64,000 nt of DNA from Pseudomonadota bacterium (GCA_021792365.1 JAJYUT010000005.1:186001-250000); one strand, 5' to 3'; counted from the first letter of the stretch, positions 45,449 to 55,055 are shown. Numbers and translations: made by a program. The notes: generated by a model not told the origin, from the sequence alone.

Positions 45449-46411
45449 CTAAACCTTTGAAAGAGATGAGGATAGCGCCACCAGATCGGCGGGTAACGGC
45501 GATTCCCAGCGCAGCTTCTTGCCCGTCCGCGGGTGGCCGAGGCCCAGCACCGCCGCATGCAGCGCCTGGCGGGGGAAAGCGGCCGCCGCCGGGAAGGCCT
45601 TGCGCCGCGCGGGGGTGACACGGCCATAGACGGGATCGCCGATCAGCGGGTGGCCGATCGCGGTCAGGTGGACGCGGATCTGGTGGGTGCGCCCGGTCTC
45701 GAGCTGGCAGCGCAGCTCGGCGGCGCCGAGCCCGAACACCTTCGTCACCTGGTAATGGGTGACGGCGTGCCTCCCGCCGGATTTTACGATGGTCATGCGC
45801 TTCCGGTCGATGCCATGGCGGCCGATATTGCCTTCGATCGTGCCGGATTTCGGCGAGGGCAGGCCCCAGACAAAGCAGCGGTATTCCCGCTCGATATCAT
45901 GCGCGGCGAAGGCTTCGCTCAGCGCCTTGTGCGCGGCATCGTTCTTGGCCGCGACCACGAGACCGCTGGTGTCCTTGTCGATGCGATGGACGATGCCCGG
46001 CCGCTTCACGCCGCCGATCCCGCTCAGGCTTTCGCCGCAATGGGCGATCAGGGCGTTGACCAGCGTGTTCTCCGGATTGCCCGGGGCCGGGTGCACCACC
46101 ATGCCGGCCGGCTTGTCGACCACGATCAGGTCGCGGTCCTCATAGATGATGGTGAGCGCAATTGCCTGAGCGCGCGGCACCGCATCCTCCGGCGGCGGGA
46201 CAGCCAGTTCGAGAATCTCGCCCGGTTTGACCCGGTAGGAGGGGTCGTCTAAGGTCTCGACCGCGCTGCCCGCCGGTCCGGCCAGCCGCAAATTGCCTTG
46301 CTCGATCAGCGCCTTGATGCGGCTGCGCGACAGGTCCGGGAGCGCGGCGGCCAAGCAGCGGTCGACCCGCTCGCCGCCTTCCGCACCGGTGACGTGGTGA
46401 CGAGCGATCAT
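45449..46411 (-). CDS. RluD-type 23S rRNA pseudouridine synthase
   Basis: A 320-residue protein with an N-terminal S4 RNA-binding domain (VDRCLAAALPDLSRSRIKAL). The RluA/RluD catalytic domain carries the catalytic Asp in GIVHRIDKDTSGLVVAAKN. Further motifs are VVDKPAGMVVHPAPGN and ETGRTHQIRVHLTAIGHPL. RluD isomerises uridines in helix 69 of 23S rRNA; the exact target here is inferred. The start MIARHHVTGAEGGERV at 46411 is preferred. The frame stays open to 46999, but that part overlaps a divergent gene and shows no domain. Confidence 0.92.
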   Translation of the reverse strand: MIARHHVTGAEGGERVDRCLAAALPDLSRSRIKALIEQGNLRLAGPAGSAVETLDDPSYRVKPGEILELAVPPPEDAVPRAQAIALTIIYEDRDLIVVDKPAGMVVHPAPGNPENTLVNALIAHCGESLSGIGGVKRPGIVHRIDKDTSGLVVAAKNDAAHKALSEAFAAHDIEREYRCFVWGLPSPKSGTIEGNIGRHGIDRKRMTIVKSGGRHAVTHYQVTKVFGLGAAELRCQLETGRTHQIRVHLTAIGHPLIGDPVYGRVTPARRKAFPAAAAFPRQALHAAVLGLGHPRTGKKLRWESPLPADLVALSSSLSKV

Positions 46412-46462
46412 GGTAGTGGGCGGGCCGCTGCTGGGGGCGATCATTTCGAATGGGGTGTCAGG

Positions 46463-46795
46463 GTGCCGGAAGCTGGAGTGGAGCATCAGGTACAGCAGCA
46501 CGGTCGTGCGCTCAAGGGCGCGGTGGCCGGCCTCTGTGCGGTGCTGGCGATCTGCGCGATCGTCATCACGGCTGCGATCACCTACCGCTTCATCACACCC
46601 GCGCCGCCCTCGGCCCTCACGCCGTTCGGCGTCTCGGCCTTGCCGGTGCCGGTCGGCTGCTCGCTCGACTACGTGACCGCGGATGGCGACCGCCTGATCG
46701 TCCAGATCGGGGGCGGCGAGGAATGCCGGCGCGTCCTCATCGCCGACATGCGGACCGGCGCTCTGCTCGGCCAGTTCCAGTTCCCCCATCAATAG
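46463..46795 (+). CDS. Small single-helix membrane protein (DUF6476-like)
   Basis: A 110-residue protein starting on a GTG at 46463. One membrane helix (VAGLCAVLAICAIVITAAIT, about residues 21-40) is followed by a short extracytoplasmic tail with two cysteines (PVGCSLDY and EECRRVLI), suggesting a disulfide. It is divergent from the rluD gene. Small proteins next to rluD in related bacteria, annotated DUF6476, have the same shape, a single helix and a beta-rich tail that ends in something like DAxTG. The family assignment is from memory and moderate. Confidence 0.6.
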   Translation: MPEAGVEHQVQQHGRALKGAVAGLCAVLAICAIVITAAITYRFITPAPPSALTPFGVSALPVPVGCSLDYVTADGDRLIVQIGGGEECRRVLIADMRTGALLGQFQFPHQ

Positions 46796-46811
46796 GATTG
46801 CGGACCACATC

Positions 46812-47867
46812 ATGAACTTCCTCAGCGATAATGCGGTCGGCGTGGCGCCGGAGATCATGGGCGCCCTCGCGGAGGCCAATCGCGGCCCCAGCATGCCGTA
46901 TGGCGCCGATGACTGGACCCGGCGCGTCGAACGCAAGATGGCGGAGATCTTCGAGCGCGACGTCCGCGTCTTTCCGGTGGCGACCGGCACCGCAGCCAAT
47001 GCCCTGTCGCTCGCCTGCCTGGCGCCGCCCTACGGCGCGATCTACGCGCATGAGGAAGCGCATGTCATGGTCGACGAGTGCGGCGCACCGGAGATGTTCA
47101 CCGGCGGCGCCAAGCTGCGGCCGCTGCCCGGTGCGCATGGCAAGCTGACGGCGGAGATCCTGGAACGGGCCCTGACGAGAGACCACAGCGGCGATGTCCA
47201 TCAGGCAATTCCGGCCGCCGTCAGCGTCACCCAGACCACTGAGGCAGGCACCGTCTACAAGCCGGCCGAATTGCAGGCCATCGCCGAAGTGGCGCGCCGG
47301 CACAAGGTGCGGCTGCATATGGATGGCGCGCGCTTCGCCAACGCCATGGCGTTCCTCGGCGTGCCGGCGCGCCAAGCGACCTGGGAGGCGGGGATCGACG
47401 TGCTCTCATTCGGCGGCAGCAAGGGCGGCTGCATGGCGGCGGAAGCGGTGGTGTTCTTCGATCCCGCGCTGGCTGACAGCTTCGGGCACCGGCGCATGCG
47501 GGCCGGGCATCTCGTCTCCAAGATGCGCTTCATCTCCGCGCAGCTCGACGCCTATCTGGCGGATGGGCTCTGGCTGAAGCTGGCGCGCCATGCCAATGCC
47601 ATGGCGCAGCGCCTGGCGCAGGGGCTGAGCGCGGTGTTGCCGCGCTTCCCCGGCGCGCGATTGCTGCACCCGGTCGAGGCAAACGAGGTGTTCGTGCAAT
47701 TGCCGGCCGGGATCATCGCGGACCTGCGCCAGGCCGGTTTCGCGTTCTATGACTGGCCGGGAGAGGACGGTCCGGCGATCCGGCTGGTCACCGCCTTCAA
47801 CACCGAGTCTGGCCATGTCGAGCTGCTGCTCAAGACCGTCCGTGACCTCGCCGGCCGGGCGGCGTGA
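46812..47867 (+). CDS. Low-specificity L-threonine aldolase / beta-eliminating lyase
   Basis: A 351-residue PLP enzyme of fold type I. The N-terminus NFLSDNAVGVAPEIMGALAE, followed by an NRGPSMPYGADDWT segment, is characteristic of threonine aldolases. PLP binding is seen in HMDGARFANAMAFLG and the Schiff-base Lys in SFGGSKGGCMAAEAV. It cleaves threonine and allo-threonine to glycine and acetaldehyde in relatives. The start at 46812 is 16 bp after the small membrane protein, so the two may be co-transcribed. Length and motifs are standard. Confidence 0.93.
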   Translation: MNFLSDNAVGVAPEIMGALAEANRGPSMPYGADDWTRRVERKMAEIFERDVRVFPVATGTAANALSLACLAPPYGAIYAHEEAHVMVDECGAPEMFTGGAKLRPLPGAHGKLTAEILERALTRDHSGDVHQAIPAAVSVTQTTEAGTVYKPAELQAIAEVARRHKVRLHMDGARFANAMAFLGVPARQATWEAGIDVLSFGGSKGGCMAAEAVVFFDPALADSFGHRRMRAGHLVSKMRFISAQLDAYLADGLWLKLARHANAMAQRLAQGLSAVLPRFPGARLLHPVEANEVFVQLPAGIIADLRQAGFAFYDWPGEDGPAIRLVTAFNTESGHVELLLKTVRDLAGRAA

Positions 47868-47996
47868 TGGGGGCGCTTCTGGCGCGATTTCCTTTGGATA
47901 TAAACTCTTAAGAGCGAAACTTCACGTCAGCACAACGCAATATTAACCCGGCTGGCGCACCATTCCTTTGACCTCACGTGCGGATGGGCAAAGGGG

Positions 47997-50900
47997 ATGC
48001 GCTGGTCATTCCTGCGTGACAGAGTGCAGTTCGACTCCCGGTCGCTGCCATACTGGATGGCGGTGGCGCTGGGCGCGCTCGGCTACCATGCGCTCGCCAG
48101 GCTGGGCCTGCAGTTCTACAGCCCGGAACTGGGCGTCTCCTCGGTCTGGCCGGCGTCTGGCCTGGCCGTCGCGCTGATCCGTCTGTTCGGCTGGCGCATG
48201 TGGCCGGCGATCTTCATCGGCGCGCTCTCCGCGAGCATCGGCGGTCAAAGCCAGGTGGTGGCGCTGGTCACCGCGACTGGCAGCACGCTCGAGGGCCTGA
48301 TCGGCGGCGCGATCGTGCAACGCCTGGTCCGGCGGTTCGGCGACCACCTCATCATCGGGCGCGTGCTCGGCATCGTGCTGGCGGCCTTGTGGGCGACGCT
48401 GGCCGGCACCGCGCTGGGCGTCAGTGCCGCTTACTTCATCGGTGGGCTCTCGGCTCATCGCCTGGCGGAGACCTGGTTCATCTGGTGGGTCGGCGATGCG
48501 CTCGGCATCCTGATCGTCACACCCGCCGCGCTGGCACTGCGGCGGCGCTACGGCATCGACCTCGGACTGCGCGAGACGCTGGGGCGCACGGGGGTGCTGG
48601 CGCTCGCGGCGATCTCTGTCCTGCTCCTCGGCAGCATGGGCGGCGACATCTCGGTCGCGATCTTCCTGGCATTTCCGGTGGTGATCCTGGCCGGCCACTG
48701 GTTCGGGTTCCGCGGCGCGGCCTGGAGCGTCCTGGCCGTGGCGATCCCGCTGACGGCGATCACCGCCGCCGGATCCGGCCCATTTGCCGAGCCGCGCCTG
48801 AGCGACGGGCTGCTCCACATGCAGGCGTTCCTGGCCGTCCTCGCGCTCGCCGCCTTGCTGTCCTCCGATCTTAAGTCGCTGAGCGTGCGGCTTCCGGTGG
48901 CAGTCCTGCTGGTGGGCGTCGCCGTTGCCGCCGGCGCCTATGTGGCCGAGCAGCGGCAGTTGGATCATCTGGACGATGTGCGCTTCCAGCAGTTGATCCA
49001 GACCGCTTCCGATCGCGTGCGCGAGCGCATGACGATCTATACCAACGCCTTGCGGGCGGGCGTCAGCATGTACAGGGCGAGCGAACGCGTGACGCGCAAG
49101 GAATGGAACGCGTTCGTGACCTCGATGGCGCTGGTCGAGCGCCATCCCGGCGTGATGGGCATGGGCGTCGCGGTGCCGGTGGCGCCGGATCGCCTGCAGG
49201 ATTTCCTGCTTCGGGAGCGCTCCGACGGCGCCCCGGGGCTGGAGCTGAAATCCTACCCCGATGTTGCGACCGCACGGTCGTCCGGCGGAGAGCACTTCGT
49301 CGTGCTCTATGTCGAGCCGGTCGAGTGGAACGGCGCCATGCTCGGCATGGACCTGTCCTCGGAGCCTGTCCGCCACGCGGCTGCTGCCAAGGCGCGCGAT
49401 ACCGGGCTTCCCACCATTACGGCGCAGATCGCGCTGTTCCCCGACCCGCTCCAGCGCCCCGGCTTTCTGTATCTGCTGCCGATCTACGAAGGGACGGAGC
49501 CGGCTTCGACCATCGCGGAACGGCGCGGGCGATTCCGCGGCTGGGTCTTCGCCCCGTTCCTGACGGCCGGCTTCTTCCGCTCGGCTCTCAGCGATCTCTC
49601 GGGCCAGATTCATGCCGAGATCTTCGAGGGCGATTCCACCGACCCGGACCGCTACCTGCTCTCGACCGTTTCCGGCGCTGCCCGTCCCGCGGCAAGGACG
49701 GGCTGGCACAAGGTGTCGACCCTGTCGCTGGTCGACCGGTCCTTCACAATGCGCTGGCATCCCGGGCCGGACTTCCCGCAGGCGAGCCGCAGAAGCCCGG
49801 TGCTCGCCAGTTGCACCATCGTGCTGCTCGCAACGCTGCTGGCCGCGCTGATCGCGAACCTGCAGTCGCTGCGAGAGCGCGCCACCGGCATCGCGGAAGA
49901 CATGACCAAGGCGCTCGCCGCGAGCAACGCGCGGCTGCACGCGGCCATCAGCGTCATGGAGGATGGCTTCGCCCTGTTCGATCCCGAGGACAGGGTCGTC
50001 CTCTACAACGAGCGCTTCCTGGACGAGGCGACGTGGAAGGCGCTGGGCGGCAATGTCACCGGCCGCAAGTTCGAGGAGATCGCCCGTGCTTTCGCTCAAC
50101 ATGGCGGCATGGCGGAGCGGGAACCGGGGTTCGATGTGGAAACCTGGGTCGCGCGCCGCATGGAGCTGCACCGCAACCCGCCCCATGCGCCGCTTGAATT
50201 GCAGTGGAGCGGCGGCCGCTGGATGCGCATCAGCGAGCGGCGCACCGCGGACGGCGGCTATGTCGGGATCTGGAGCGACGTGACCGAGATCAAGCTGGCG
50301 GAGCAGCGGCTGATGACCGCCATCGACGCGATGGACAGCGGCTTCGCCTTGTTCGATGCGAACGACGTGCTGGTGGTCCACAACAAGGGATTCGTGGACG
50401 ACACGATCGCGCGGAATTTTGGCGGCGATGCCAGGGGCCGGACCTTCGAGGAGATCGTCCGCGCCTTCGCGGCCAACCCGGTGTCGCTGGCGGACGGACC
50501 GGTCGATGAGGACTGGATCCAGCGACGGCTCGCGCGCCACCGCAACCCGCCCTCGGAAGCGTTTGAGCTGCAATCGAGCGACGGCTCCTGGGTGCGGGTG
50601 TCGGAGCGCCGCACCCAGGACGGCGGCTATCTCGGCACCTGGACCGACATTACCGCGCTGAAGCGGGTCGAGACGCAGTTGCGCGACGCGATCGAGAGCA
50701 TCAACGAGGGCTTCGCCCTGTTCGATGCGGAGCTGCGTTGCGTTGTCGTCAACAGCCGCCTGGCGGCGCTCTATCCGGTCTCGGGGCACCTGGCGAAGCC
50801 GGGCGCCCGGCTGGAGGACATGCTGCGCTACGGCGCGGAGCACGGCGAATATCCGGGCATCGAGGGGTCGGAGGCGGTGGATGCCTTCGTGCGGCTCTGG

Positions 50901-51863
50901 ATGTCCTGCTTCGCCAGCAGCCAAGCCTTCGTCGGCGAAAACGAGCTGGCGGGCGAGCGCTGGCTGATGGTCAGCCATCACCCGACCGGCAGCGGCGGCT
51001 ATGTCAGCATCCGCGCCGACATCACCGCGCAGAAGCAGCGCGAGCGGGAGTTGCAGGAGGCGAAGGACGACCTCGAGGCCAGGTCCGGCGAGCTGATGGT
51101 GCTGGCCAAGGAACTGGAGCAGGCGCGGCGCGTCGCCGACGCCGCCAATTTCACCAAGTCGCAGTTCCTCGCCAACATGGCGCACGAGCTTCGCACGCCG
51201 CTCAACGCCATCAACGGGTTCTCCGAGCTCATCCTGCGCGAGGCGTTCGGCCCGCTCCAGCCGACGAAGTACCGCGAATACGTGGAGTTCATCGGACAGG
51301 GCGGGGCGCACCTGATGTCGCTCATCAACGACATCCTCGATCTCTCGAAAATCGAGGCCGGCAAGATGGAGCTGCACATCGAGGCCGTGCCGACAGAGCA
51401 GGTGGTCTATCAGGCGGCGGAAGCCGTGCGCAAGATGGCGGTCGACCGCAGTGTGGCGCTGCGCTCCGACGTTGCCGGCGATTGCCCGATCCTGCACGCC
51501 GACCCGCGCGCCATCCGTCAGATCCTGCTCAATCTGCTCTCCAACGCGGTGAAGTTCACGCCGGCGGAAGGCTCGGTCACCATCGAGGTCACGCGCAACG
51601 GCGGCCACGGAATCGACATCGCGATCGCCGATACCGGCATCGGCATGACGGAGGAGGAGGCGGCCAAGGCGTTCGAGCTCTACGGCCAGGTGAATTCCGA
51701 CCTCACCCGGAAAAACGTCGGGACCGGCCTAGGCCTGCCGCTCGTGAAATCGCTGGCGGAGCTGCATGGCGGCTCGTTGTCGCTGGTCAGCGAGAAGGGC
51801 AGGGGCACGAGGGTCAAGGTCTTCCTGCCCTGGCACGCCGACCTGCCGATCGGATTGAGCTAG
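47997..51863 (+). CDS. MASE1-CHASE-triple PAS sensor histidine kinase
   Basis: A 1288-residue membrane kinase. Residues about 15-300 are an eight-helix MASE1-type region (for example SSVWPASGLAVALIRLFGWR and WFIWWVGDALGILIVTPAAL). A CHASE-like extracytoplasmic domain lies around 330-580. A further helix near 601-622 (CTIVLLATLLAALIANL) is followed by three closely related PAS-7-type segments (about 645-770, 770-895, 895-1020), each with MEDGFALFD-like and RISERRT-like motifs. The HisKA box is FLANMAHELRTPLNAI (His near residue 1063). The ATPase shows IADTGIGMTEEEA and GTGLGLPLVK. No response regulator lies nearby. It starts at the ATG at 47997 directly after AAAGGGG. Confidence 0.93.
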   Translation: MRWSFLRDRVQFDSRSLPYWMAVALGALGYHALARLGLQFYSPELGVSSVWPASGLAVALIRLFGWRMWPAIFIGALSASIGGQSQVVALVTATGSTLEGLIGGAIVQRLVRRFGDHLIIGRVLGIVLAALWATLAGTALGVSAAYFIGGLSAHRLAETWFIWWVGDALGILIVTPAALALRRRYGIDLGLRETLGRTGVLALAAISVLLLGSMGGDISVAIFLAFPVVILAGHWFGFRGAAWSVLAVAIPLTAITAAGSGPFAEPRLSDGLLHMQAFLAVLALAALLSSDLKSLSVRLPVAVLLVGVAVAAGAYVAEQRQLDHLDDVRFQQLIQTASDRVRERMTIYTNALRAGVSMYRASERVTRKEWNAFVTSMALVERHPGVMGMGVAVPVAPDRLQDFLLRERSDGAPGLELKSYPDVATARSSGGEHFVVLYVEPVEWNGAMLGMDLSSEPVRHAAAAKARDTGLPTITAQIALFPDPLQRPGFLYLLPIYEGTEPASTIAERRGRFRGWVFAPFLTAGFFRSALSDLSGQIHAEIFEGDSTDPDRYLLSTVSGAARPAARTGWHKVSTLSLVDRSFTMRWHPGPDFPQASRRSPVLASCTIVLLATLLAALIANLQSLRERATGIAEDMTKALAASNARLHAAISVMEDGFALFDPEDRVVLYNERFLDEATWKALGGNVTGRKFEEIARAFAQHGGMAEREPGFDVETWVARRMELHRNPPHAPLELQWSGGRWMRISERRTADGGYVGIWSDVTEIKLAEQRLMTAIDAMDSGFALFDANDVLVVHNKGFVDDTIARNFGGDARGRTFEEIVRAFAANPVSLADGPVDEDWIQRRLARHRNPPSEAFELQSSDGSWVRVSERRTQDGGYLGTWTDITALKRVETQLRDAIESINEGFALFDAELRCVVVNSRLAALYPVSGHLAKPGARLEDMLRYGAEHGEYPGIEGSEAVDAFVRLWMSCFASSQAFVGENELAGERWLMVSHHPTGSGGYVSIRADITAQKQRERELQEAKDDLEARSGELMVLAKELEQARRVADAANFTKSQFLANMAHELRTPLNAINGFSELILREAFGPLQPTKYREYVEFIGQGGAHLMSLINDILDLSKIEAGKMELHIEAVPTEQVVYQAAEAVRKMAVDRSVALRSDVAGDCPILHADPRAIRQILLNLLSNAVKFTPAEGSVTIEVTRNGGHGIDIAIADTGIGMTEEEAAKAFELYGQVNSDLTRKNVGTGLGLPLVKSLAELHGGSLSLVSEKGRGTRVKVFLPWHADLPIGLS

Positions 51864-52043
51864 CGGCGCGGCCGGAGCCCCCGGCCAGCCCGCAGCATCA
51901 TGGGCCGGTAACGCCTTGGCCTTGCGGCAAAAACACCGCGCAAGGTGAATCCGCCCGATCGGCCAGAAAATCCCTTGATCGGCCGCCGCCAATCCCTTAT
52001 CTGATGCGGCGGCCCGGCCCTCGGCAGGAGCCATTCGCGCCAC

Positions 52044-52119
52044 GTCCCCATCGTCTAGTGGCCTAGGACACCAGCCTCTCACGTTGGTAACACGGGTTCA
52101 AATCCCGTTGGGGACGCCA
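52044..52119 (+). tRNA. tRNA-Glu (anticodon CTC)
   Basis: A 76-base tRNA with an encoded CCA. The acceptor stem GTCCCCA pairs with TGGGGAC. The anticodon stem CCAGC pairs with GTTGG around the loop CTCTCAC, with CTC in the anticodon position. The TpsiC arm contains GGTTCAAATCC. It reads the GAG codon. Confidence 0.97.
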
Positions 52120-52143
52120 CGCTTCTCCGTTCGACGCTCCAGT

Positions 52144-52641
52144 CTATTTCTGCTTTGCCGCAAGGCCCTGCGCCGTGTTGAGGTGCTGCTCCAGGATCGG
52201 CACGGTCGCCTTGGCGAACTCGGCGACTTCGCCGCTGCCGGACTGCGCCTGCTCTTCGAATTTCTGGATTTCCTTCTCGTGCGACATGACCATGTGCTCG
52301 GCAAAGGCCTTGTCGAACTCCTCGCCGGTCAGGCCCTGCAACTGCTCGAAATGCTGCTGAGCGTCGGGCGCCGGCTGGTCCGGCACCGGCGCTTCCACGG
52401 ATTCCGCCAACGCGGTCGCCTGGTCCATGGACGTGGAATGGTCCGTGACGAGCGTGCTGCCGAAGGCGCGGACCTCCTCGCTCCCGCCGTTCTGCTGCGC
52501 CAGTTGGCCCATCTTCACTTCCGCGATCGAGCCCTGGATCGCTTCTTTCAGGAACGTGGCATCGTCCGCAGCCCAACTCGCCGATGCCATTAACGCGCCC
52601 GCGAGCGCCGCCGCTGTCACTCCGATGATCTTGCCGTGCAT
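52144..52641 (-). CDS. DUF4142 domain protein
   Basis: A 165-residue exported protein. The signal peptide (VTAAALAGALMASASWAADD) is followed by a helical DUF4142 domain: FLKEAIQGSIAEVKMGQLA, VRAFGSTLVTDHSTSMDQA and AFAEHMVMSHEKEIQKFE. The conserved histidines in DHS and EHMVMSHEKEI suggest a metal-binding four-helix bundle of the ferritin-like type. The ATG at 52641 follows GGTGGAAG. Such proteins respond to stress in relatives, but their function is unproven. Confidence 0.9.
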   Translation of the reverse strand: MHGKIIGVTAAALAGALMASASWAADDATFLKEAIQGSIAEVKMGQLAQQNGGSEEVRAFGSTLVTDHSTSMDQATALAESVEAPVPDQPAPDAQQHFEQLQGLTGEEFDKAFAEHMVMSHEKEIQKFEEQAQSGSGEVAEFAKATVPILEQHLNTAQGLAAKQK

Positions 52642-52716
52642 CTTCCACCTAATGCTTTGTGATGGTCCTCCGTCGTGAACCTTGCACGGGCTTCGGCGTT
52701 GCACGCGCCTCGCGCG

Positions 52717-52971
52717 TCAGGAGGGGGCGGATGAGTGATGCGCGCGCTGTGCGCGCCGCTTGAGCACGCCGTCGGCGGCGACGCATTTGCTGCAGAGAAT
52801 CCCGGTGCGCGTCGAAGGTGCGAGCAGATCGCTGCCGACCTCCAGGTCGCACAGGGTCCAGATCAGGAGCTCGCTCCCGATCGGTGCGGCGCTTTCGCAA
52901 ATATGAATGACGCCGGATTCATCGGTCCAGCAGGTCGGGGTCTCGGGGCGATGGGAACTGCGCATTGCCAT
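52717..52971 (-). CDS. Small hypothetical protein with CxxC motif
   Basis: An 84-residue protein. A central segment (DESGVIHICESAAPIGSELL and IWTLCDLEVGSDLL) is followed by LCSKCVAADGV, a CxxC that may bind zinc. The N-terminal half contains Trp and Cys residues; the tail (KRRAQRAHHSSA) is basic. I recall similar small hypothetical proteins in Alphaproteobacteria, but no function. The call is tentative because the frame is short and no ribosome site stands out. Confidence 0.45.
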   Translation of the reverse strand: MAMRSSHRPETPTCWTDESGVIHICESAAPIGSELLIWTLCDLEVGSDLLAPSTRTGILCSKCVAADGVLKRRAQRAHHSSAPS

Positions 52972-53030
52972 GGCATGTGAACCCGTGCCATGGCCCCGCA
53001 GTTCCTCGCCGCGCGCCGTGTTTCTCGCCG

Positions 53031-53780
53031 TCAGCCGCGCCCGACGAACGGCATCTTGGTGGCCATGACGGTCATGAACTGCACGTTCACGTCGAGCGGC
53101 AGATCGGCGATATGCACGATGGCGTTGGCGACATGGACCGGGTCCATGGTCGGCTCCGCCATCATGGTGCCGTTGGCCTGCTTGATGCCCTGGCCGATGC
53201 GCTCGGCCATCGCGGTGCGCGCGTTGCCGATGTCGATCTGGCTGCAGGCGATGTCATAGGGCCGCCCGTCGAGCGAGATGGATTTGGTGAGGCCGGTGAT
53301 GGCATGCTTGCTCGCGGTGTAGGGCGCGGAATCCGGACGCGGCGCATAGGCCGAGATGGAGCCGTTGTTGATGATGCGGCCGCCCTGCGGGCGCTGCGCC
53401 TTCATCTGGCGGAACGCCGCCTGGGCGCACAGGAACGAGCCGTTCAGGTTGACATCGATCACGCTGCGCCACTGCTCGAAGGTCAGATCCTCGAACAGAG
53501 CGCCGACCCCGGTGCCCGCATTGTTGAACAACAGGTCGACGCGACCGAAGGCACGCACCGTTGCCTCAAACAACGCGGCGACCGAAGCCGGATCGGTCAC
53601 GTCGGTCGCGACCGGCAGCGCGTTCGCTTTGTGATCGCCCGCCCGGCGCACGGTTTCCTGCAGCGCCTCCAGCTTGCGACCCGCCAGCGCGACCTTGTAG
53701 CCGTGAGCAAGCAGGGCGAGCGCCGCCTCCCGTCCGATGCCCGATCCCGCGCCCGTCACCACCGCAACCCTGTCCGCCAT
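53031..53780 (-). CDS. Short-chain dehydrogenase/reductase
   Basis: A 249-residue classical SDR. The cofactor loop is [15 protein letters not shown] and the NNAGTG motif is present. The catalytic triad is Ser in NNGSISAYA and the YxxxK in [10 protein letters not shown]. The Arg after the first Gly-rich loop (AGRKLEAL) suggests NADPH preference. The substrate is not determinable. It stands alone between oppositely spaced minus-strand genes, with a 51-bp gap to the next coding frame upstream. Confidence 0.93.
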   Translation of the reverse strand: MADRVAVVTGAGSGIGREAALALLAHGYKVALAGRKLEALQETVRRAGDHKANALPVATDVTDPASVAALFEATVRAFGRVDLLFNNAGTGVGALFEDLTFEQWRSVIDVNLNGSFLCAQAAFRQMKAQRPQGGRIINNGSISAYAPRPDSAPYTASKHAITGLTKSISLDGRPYDIACSQIDIGNARTAMAERIGQGIKQANGTMMAEPTMDPVHVANAIVHIADLPLDVNVQFMTVMATKMPFVGRG

Positions 53781-53864
53781 CGCTTCCTCCCTCGGCCAAC
53801 TGTGGCCCCAAACTAGCGGCCCGCGCGGCGGGTGAGAAGCATTTGATGTGGCGGCAGGGGCGAT

Positions 53865-54428
53865 CTAGGAGGCCGCTTGCATGTGCTGGCCCTCGGCGAA
53901 CTCCTCGATCATCTTGCGGCAGAAGGCCGGAAGATCGTCGGGCTTGCGCGAGGTCACGAGGCCTTGATCGGTCACCACCTCCTGATCGACCCAGCGCGCG
54001 CCGGCGTTGCGGAGATCCGTCTTCAGCGAGGGCCACGAGGTCACCTTCTTGCCGTCGACGCCGCCGGCATCGATCAGCGTCCAGGGCCCGTGGCAGATCG
54101 CCGCGATCGGCTTGCCGGCCTGCACGAACGCGCGCACGAACTCGATCGCGCGCGGCTCCAGCCGCAGGGCATCCGGATTGATGACTCCGCCGGGCAGCAC
54201 CAGGGCCGCGTAGCGCGCGGGGTCCGCGCCGTCCAGCGCGGCGTCCACCGGTATCTGATCGGCCTTGTCGTGGTGCTTGAACCCCTGGATGCTGCCGGAC
54301 TTGGGCGCCACGACGTGAACCTCCGCGCCGGCCGATTTGAGCGCCTTCACCGGCTCGGTCAATTCGACTTGCTCCACGCCGTCGGTCGCGAGTACAGCTA
54401 TGCTCTTGCCGCTCAGGTCTTGCGCCAT
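53865..54428 (-). CDS. DJ-1/PfpI family protein (type 1 glutamine amidotransferase-like)
   Basis: A 187-residue protein. The start MAQDLSGKSIAVLATDGVEQ lies at 54428; an ATG at 54446 would add six residues. The nucleophile Cys is in AICHGPWTLIDA, and the strand-turn ALVLPGGVINPD holds the family glutamate-proximal loop. PfpI/YhbO relatives are general stress proteins with deglycase or chaperone activity under debate. It is divergent from the NUDIX gene across a short spacer. Confidence 0.92.
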   Translation of the reverse strand: MAQDLSGKSIAVLATDGVEQVELTEPVKALKSAGAEVHVVAPKSGSIQGFKHHDKADQIPVDAALDGADPARYAALVLPGGVINPDALRLEPRAIEFVRAFVQAGKPIAAICHGPWTLIDAGGVDGKKVTSWPSLKTDLRNAGARWVDQEVVTDQGLVTSRKPDDLPAFCRKMIEEFAEGQHMQAAS

Positions 54429-54520
54429 GATCCATCGTCCTTGCATCCTGGATTGCCTGTTGCTCTAAACCGGATGGCGGCGGGACCGTTGCAAAAGCGT
54501 GCGGAGTCATATGGAGCCAT

Positions 54521-54997
54521 ATGAAGCGCAGCGCCGCGATCCTGGTCTACCGACGTATCGAGGACCGGCTGCAGGTATTCCTCGTGCACCCCGGCGGTCC
54601 GTTCTGGGCGAAGAAGGATGCCGGCGCCTGGTCCATTCCCAAGGGCGAGTTCGACGAACCCGAAGACAGCCTCGTGGCGGCAAAACGCGAGTTCTTCGAG
54701 GAGGTCGGCCAGGCCATCGAAGGCCATTTCATCCCGCTCACGCCGGTCAAGCAGAAGGGCGGCAAGGTCATCCATACCTGGGCGGTCGAGGGGGCGGTGG
54801 ATGAATCCCGGATTAACAGCAACGAGTTCGAGATGGAATGGCCGCCCAGGTCCGGCCGCAAGGCGCGATTCCCTGAGGTGGACCGGGGGCAATGGTTCCC
54901 GCTGGCGGAGGCGCGCCGGCGCCTGCTAGGCAGCCAGGTGCCCATTCTCGACGAGCTGGCCGCGAGGCTGGGCGAGGGCGCCCAGAATTCAGGTTAA
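54521..54997 (+). CDS. NUDIX hydrolase
   Basis: A 158-residue pyrophosphohydrolase. The Nudix box GEFDEPEDSLVAAKREFFEE, followed by VG, has all metal-binding glutamates (GX5EX7REUXEEXGU). The N-terminus RSAAILVYRRIEDRLQVFLV and the WSIPKG strand precede it. The substrate may be ADP-ribose, NTPs or a sugar nucleotide; no substrate-specific motif is visible. It overlaps no gene and is 58 bp upstream of the SLC13 transporter start. Confidence 0.93.
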   Translation: MKRSAAILVYRRIEDRLQVFLVHPGGPFWAKKDAGAWSIPKGEFDEPEDSLVAAKREFFEEVGQAIEGHFIPLTPVKQKGGKVIHTWAVEGAVDESRINSNEFEMEWPPRSGRKARFPEVDRGQWFPLAEARRRLLGSQVPILDELAARLGEGAQNSG

Positions 54998-55055
54998 ACC
55001 GGAACCGGTGCCGGGGTTCCGGGTTCACTACCCGCACCGGTGGAGCTTCGAGGGG

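Noticed and set aside
48006-51608. A 1200-codon frame antisense to the giant kinase
   Set aside because: The plus-strand frame has MASE1, CHASE, PAS and HisKA motifs; the antisense one is Arg/Ala/Gly-rich with none.
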